DNA of 7,319 nucleotides from contig MNZT01000043.1 in the NCBI GenBank assembly GCA_001873755.1, forward strand, positions 12,088 to 19,406. The letters run 5' to 3'. The notes under the pieces were generated by a model. The model was not told where the DNA came from and did not search any database. It saw only the letters and a list, made by a program, of their open reading frames with translations. Of this stretch, positions 4,803-7,319 are shown one piece after another (position 1 is the first letter of the stretch; each line of letters opens with the position of its first letter). The stretch comes from Candidatus Wirthbacteria bacterium CG2_30_54_11 (GTDB lineage: Bacteria > Patescibacteriota > CG2-30-54-11). Both the position numbers and the translations under genes were made by a program.

Positions 4803-6272
4803 ATGTCCGTCACCCGTACGGTCCTGCGCAATACGATATTTCAGAGCATCGGGCGCGTGGTCTACATGATCACGTCGCTGCTTATGATCAAGGTCATGAC
4901 CGGGTATCTCGGTCAGGAGGGGTTTGGCCGCTACAATATCGCGGTTGATTACCTCGGTTTTTTTGGCGTGTTGGTGGATATGGGGCTGTATCTGCTCCTA
5001 GTCCAAGCCATCACCACCATACGGGACGAAAAGGAAAAAGCTCTCAGGGTGGCCAGCATCGTCGGTCTTCGTATCATTTCGATCGCGGCGGTATTCTCCC
5101 TGGCCGCCGGGCTCATCTTCCTCTTTCCCTACGACATGGAGCTGAAGCTCGGCATCGTGGCTTGTACGCTCGCTTTCGTCCTTATCTCTCTGGCGCAGCT
5201 CTATGCAGGAGTGTTCCAGGGGTACCTGCGCACCGAGTACGCCGCGTTCGGAGAGGCGCTCGGACGGGTCATCAACTTCGTCCTCGTGGTCATGGTGACG
5301 CAGATGCATCTGGGGCTCATGGCCATCTTCCTCACCCTCATCATCGGCAATGCCGCCAATCTGCTGTTCAATCTCATCCTGTCGCGTCAGTTCCTCATCC
5401 CGCGAGTGCGGTTTTCCCTGCCAGAATTCAAAGCGATCTTCAAAGACGCTGCTCCGCTCGGACTCATGCTGGCTATTTCGTATCTCTACGTGAAACAGGC
5501 GACCATCATCCTCTCGCTCTACCCGCATCTGCCCGGCGGCATCACCAATGCCGAAGCGGTCGGGATTTACAAGGCGCCGTTCAAACTGCTGGAAACTATT
5601 CAGGGTTTCCCTGCCCTGTTCCTGGTCGCACTGTTTCCCTTTCTCACCAAATATCTGAGCGAACATGACGAACGGGTGAAGAGCATGTGCCAGAAGGCGT
5701 TCGACTTCCTCACCATGCTGGCCGTACCCATGCTGGTGGGGACGATCGTGCTGGCCGACCGCATCATCCCGGTCATCACGAGCGGAGGCGACTGGAGCCG
5801 TTCCATCCTCTGCCTGCGGATCCTCATCGTGGCGGTGGCATTCTCCTTCCTGAACAACTTCGCCGGGCACCTGCTCATCGCCCAGAAGCAGCAAAAGCGG
5901 CTCATCATCCCGAATCTCTGCTACCTCGGTATCAACTTCGTGCTCAATCTGGTCCTCATGCCGTATCTCGCGTACAATGCATCTGCCATTGCCACTGTGG
6001 TGACCGAGGTGCTCGTCCTGTTCGTCAATTTCCGTATCATTTATCTGGTCATGGGCTGGCGGCCGGGATTGAGGATCCTGGGAAAGGTTTCCTTCGTGGC
6101 TCTGGTCATGGGACTGGCGGTCTATGGGCTTGACCGCCTCGGGCTGAATTTTTTCCTCAATGCCGCCGTCGGCGCGGTGCTGTATTTCTGGCTTCTCAGT
6201 GCAGTGCGCGGTTTGCCGGAGGGGATGACTCCCGGTGATGTCCTTGAGCGGCTGAAGAAGACCATAGATTAG
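4803..6272 (+). CDS. Polysaccharide flippase, Wzx/MOP-superfamily type
   Basis: A 489-residue integral membrane protein, a normal length for Wzx-like lipid-linked sugar flippases, which move undecaprenyl-diphosphate-linked oligosaccharide units from the inner to the outer face of the membrane. The N-terminus has the family's usual opening: a short basic start, first helix from about residue 11 to 34, then YLGQEGFGRY (35-44) and a second helix. About 12-14 hydrophobic segments run to about residue 465, with short charged loops (RDEKEKA at 74-80) and a charged C-terminal tail ending LKKTID. AGAGG lies 7 bases before the ATG. The glycosyltransferase gene begins 99 bases downstream on the same strand, which supports a role in glycan assembly. 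The sugar carried cannot be told from the sequence. The generic symbol wzx is not assigned because the pathway (Wzy-dependent or other) is not visible. Confidence 0.93.
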   Translation: MSVTRTVLRNTIFQSIGRVVYMITSLLMIKVMTGYLGQEGFGRYNIAVDYLGFFGVLVDMGLYLLLVQAITTIRDEKEKALRVASIVGLRIISIAAVFSLAAGLIFLFPYDMELKLGIVACTLAFVLISLAQLYAGVFQGYLRTEYAAFGEALGRVINFVLVVMVTQMHLGLMAIFLTLIIGNAANLLFNLILSRQFLIPRVRFSLPEFKAIFKDAAPLGLMLAISYLYVKQATIILSLYPHLPGGITNAEAVGIYKAPFKLLETIQGFPALFLVALFPFLTKYLSEHDERVKSMCQKAFDFLTMLAVPMLVGTIVLADRIIPVITSGGDWSRSILCLRILIVAVAFSFLNNFAGHLLIAQKQQKRLIIPNLCYLGINFVLNLVLMPYLAYNASAIATVVTEVLVLFVNFRIIYLVMGWRPGLRILGKVSFVALVMGLAVYGLDRLGLNFFLNAAVGAVLYFWLLSAVRGLPEGMTPGDVLERLKKTID

Positions 6273-6289
6273 ACGACCGGATCCAATAA

Positions 6290-6330
6290 ATTTCAAATCC
6301 CTCCTAACCTCCCTTTTTCAAAGGGAGGGA
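6290..6330. repeat. REP-like intergenic palindrome
   Basis: CCTCCCTTT (6308-6316) and AAAGGGAGG (6320-6328) form a perfect 9-base-pair stem with a 3-base loop. It is preceded by AAATCCCTCCTAACC, which gives a typical 'AAATCCC-stem' layout. I recall near-identical dispersed palindromes in intergenic regions of many unrelated bacteria. It is probably a REP- or MITE-like element, not a classic terminator: the T-run (6352-6359) starts over 20 bases after the stem. It could still weaken transcription from the flippase into the glycosyltransferase gene or stabilise mRNA ends. Confidence 0.6.
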
Positions 6331-6371
6331 CCACCTGTTCTCTGTTCGTTGTTTTTTTTCGGGAGTTCGGT

Positions 6372-7319
6372 ATGCGAGTTGTCATCGATTGCCGCTGGAT
6401 CAGAAGTGTGAAGCTCGACGGGATCGGGCGGTATACATTTGAGCTGGTGCGGGAACTGATCGCCCTCCCTGAGCGGGATACCATCTATATCCTTCTCGTT
6501 CACGACCGCGAGGTCGCGGCCTGGCTGGAAAAGGAGTGTCAGCTGGATACCTTCACCCATGTCCGGCTTCACCGGCTCAAGTATCCGATCCTCAGCTTTT
6601 CTGATGTGCGGCATCTGAGAGGAGATCTGGAGGCTTTGCAGCCGGATATCGTGTTCTGCCCCAATTATCTCAGCTGGCCGTTCTCTTCCCGTTTTCGTAC
6701 CATCATGGTGGTGCACGACCTCATCCCCTTCATCATGCCGGAGGTCTGCACGACGCCTAAATGGAAGCTGTTCTATGGCACTCCCTGGTTTGCCAGATCC
6801 ATCCTGAACCGGGCAGATACCATAGTGACCGTATCTGCGCATACGGCTCACGATATTCAGGCGCGGTTCCACATTCCGGAAGATCAGATACGGGTGATCC
6901 CCGAAGGGGTCGCCGACCGTTTTTCCCTCCCCGTGGATGAGGCCAGGAAGAATCTCATCCGGGAGCGGTACCATCTGCCGGAAAAGTACATCCTCTGTGT
7001 GTCACGACAGCAGCCCTACAAAAATCTGCTCGGTCTGATCCGGGCCTATATGCAGCTTCCTGACGAGCTCAAAGTCCGCTACATGCTCGTGCTGACCGGA
7101 GAGTCGCACCGGCTCTACAGCGGCAGGTTGTCTGAGGCGATTGATCCTCTGGTCCTTTCCTATCTGGCTGTGTTCACCGGCTTTGTGGGAGACGACGATC
7201 TCCCCGGTCTGTATCAGATGGCGAGCCTTTTTGTCCTGCCCTCCCTGTACGAGGGGTTCGGTCTTCCGGTTCTGGAAGCCATGGCCGCAGGATGTCCGGT
7301 CGCCTGCAGCCGCACTGCA
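6372..7319 (+). CDS. Glycosyltransferase family 4-like protein (partial, 3' end missing)
   Basis: The first 316 codons of a retaining GT-B glycosyltransferase; the frame is still open at the window end and members usually have about 370-400 residues, so some 60-80 are missing. The acceptor-side domain starts MRVVIDCRWI with the glycine-containing turn LDGIGRY (15-21). VVHDLIPF (113-120), VSAHTAHDI (154-162), SRQQPYKNL (211-219), which opens the donor domain, and GFVGDDDLPGLY (270-281) follow the family's order. The E-x7-E motif that binds the nucleotide sugar is present as EGFGLPVLE (Glu294, Glu302). It should transfer a sugar from a nucleotide donor to a lipid-linked glycan in the cytoplasm. 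GGGAG lies 6 bases before the ATG. The adjacent flippase supports a surface-polysaccharide locus. The sugar specificity is unknown. Confidence 0.93.
   Translation, partial: MRVVIDCRWIRSVKLDGIGRYTFELVRELIALPERDTIYILLVHDREVAAWLEKECQLDTFTHVRLHRLKYPILSFSDVRHLRGDLEALQPDIVFCPNYLSWPFSSRFRTIMVVHDLIPFIMPEVCTTPKWKLFYGTPWFARSILNRADTIVTVSAHTAHDIQARFHIPEDQIRVIPEGVADRFSLPVDEARKNLIRERYHLPEKYILCVSRQQPYKNLLGLIRAYMQLPDELKVRYMLVLTGESHRLYSGRLSEAIDPLVLSYLAVFTGFVGDDDLPGLYQMASLFVLPSLYEGFGLPVLEAMAAGCPVACSRTA

Noticed and set aside
4998..6296. A 432-codon open frame on the minus strand opposite the flippase
   Set aside because: It is extremely charged with no domain pattern, lies wholly antisense to a clear membrane protein gene of high G+C, and is a typical shadow frame.
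6308..6359. The palindrome plus T-run as a classic Rho-independent terminator
   Set aside because: The T-run starts 23 bases after the stem, and a coding gene with its own ribosome-binding site follows immediately on the same strand.
6318..6974. A 218-codon minus-strand frame opposite the glycosyltransferase
   Set aside because: It is antisense to a gene with all GT4 motifs, crosses the palindrome and shows no protein-like pattern.

Overview
The window holds two gene groups that diverge from a roughly 350-base gap at 4453-4802. The organism cannot be named from the sequence. It uses the standard code: TGA ends the two small genes, and no long gene needs TGA read through. It has normal Shine-Dalgarno sites and secretes proteins by signal peptide. 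Low-complexity Thr- and Pro/Ser-rich secreted proteins of unknown family, beside a surface-polysaccharide locus, would suit an environmental or candidate-phylum (for example Patescibacteria-like) genome. That placement is a guess.

Minus strand, 4452 down to 1, is one tightly packed run read right to left. It begins with a secreted protein with a tail-fibre-like C-terminal part (3826-4452). Next come a secreted zinc endopeptidase of the LasA/beta-lytic M23A type (2299-3783), a putative lipoprotein (1463-2296) and a 39-residue one-helix membrane protein (1343-1462). A decayed reading frame follows (1139-1273 and upstream); its end resembles the C-terminus of the peptidase. After it come a membrane-anchored protein (325-1119), a second 38-residue one-helix protein (187-303) and the start of another membrane protein running off the window (1-151). 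Spacings are 42, 2, 0, 21 and 35 bases at the intact junctions, so an operon is likely. All the named products are predicted to act in or outside the membrane.

The main unexpected result is that this run looks like two copies of one module: peptidase-type C-terminus, then a protein anchored in the membrane with a TP[IV]S[SN]P linker, then a small one-helix protein. The second copy has lost most of its first gene. Neither small protein nor the decayed frame stands out in a normal long-ORF annotation.

Plus strand, 4803 to the end, carries a Wzx-type polysaccharide flippase and the first 316 codons of a GT4-type glycosyltransferase, separated by a short REP-like palindrome. This is part of a surface-polysaccharide locus and is clearly richer in G+C (40 of 60 bases at 5221-5280 against 27 of 60 at 3301-3360). 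The gap between the two groups contains an inverted array of 8-base GRGTTAAY-like units.

Taken together, the window encodes cell-surface functions: export and assembly of a glycan on one strand, and secreted or anchored envelope proteins, including a peptidoglycan or protein endopeptidase, on the other. A functional link between the two strands is not shown.
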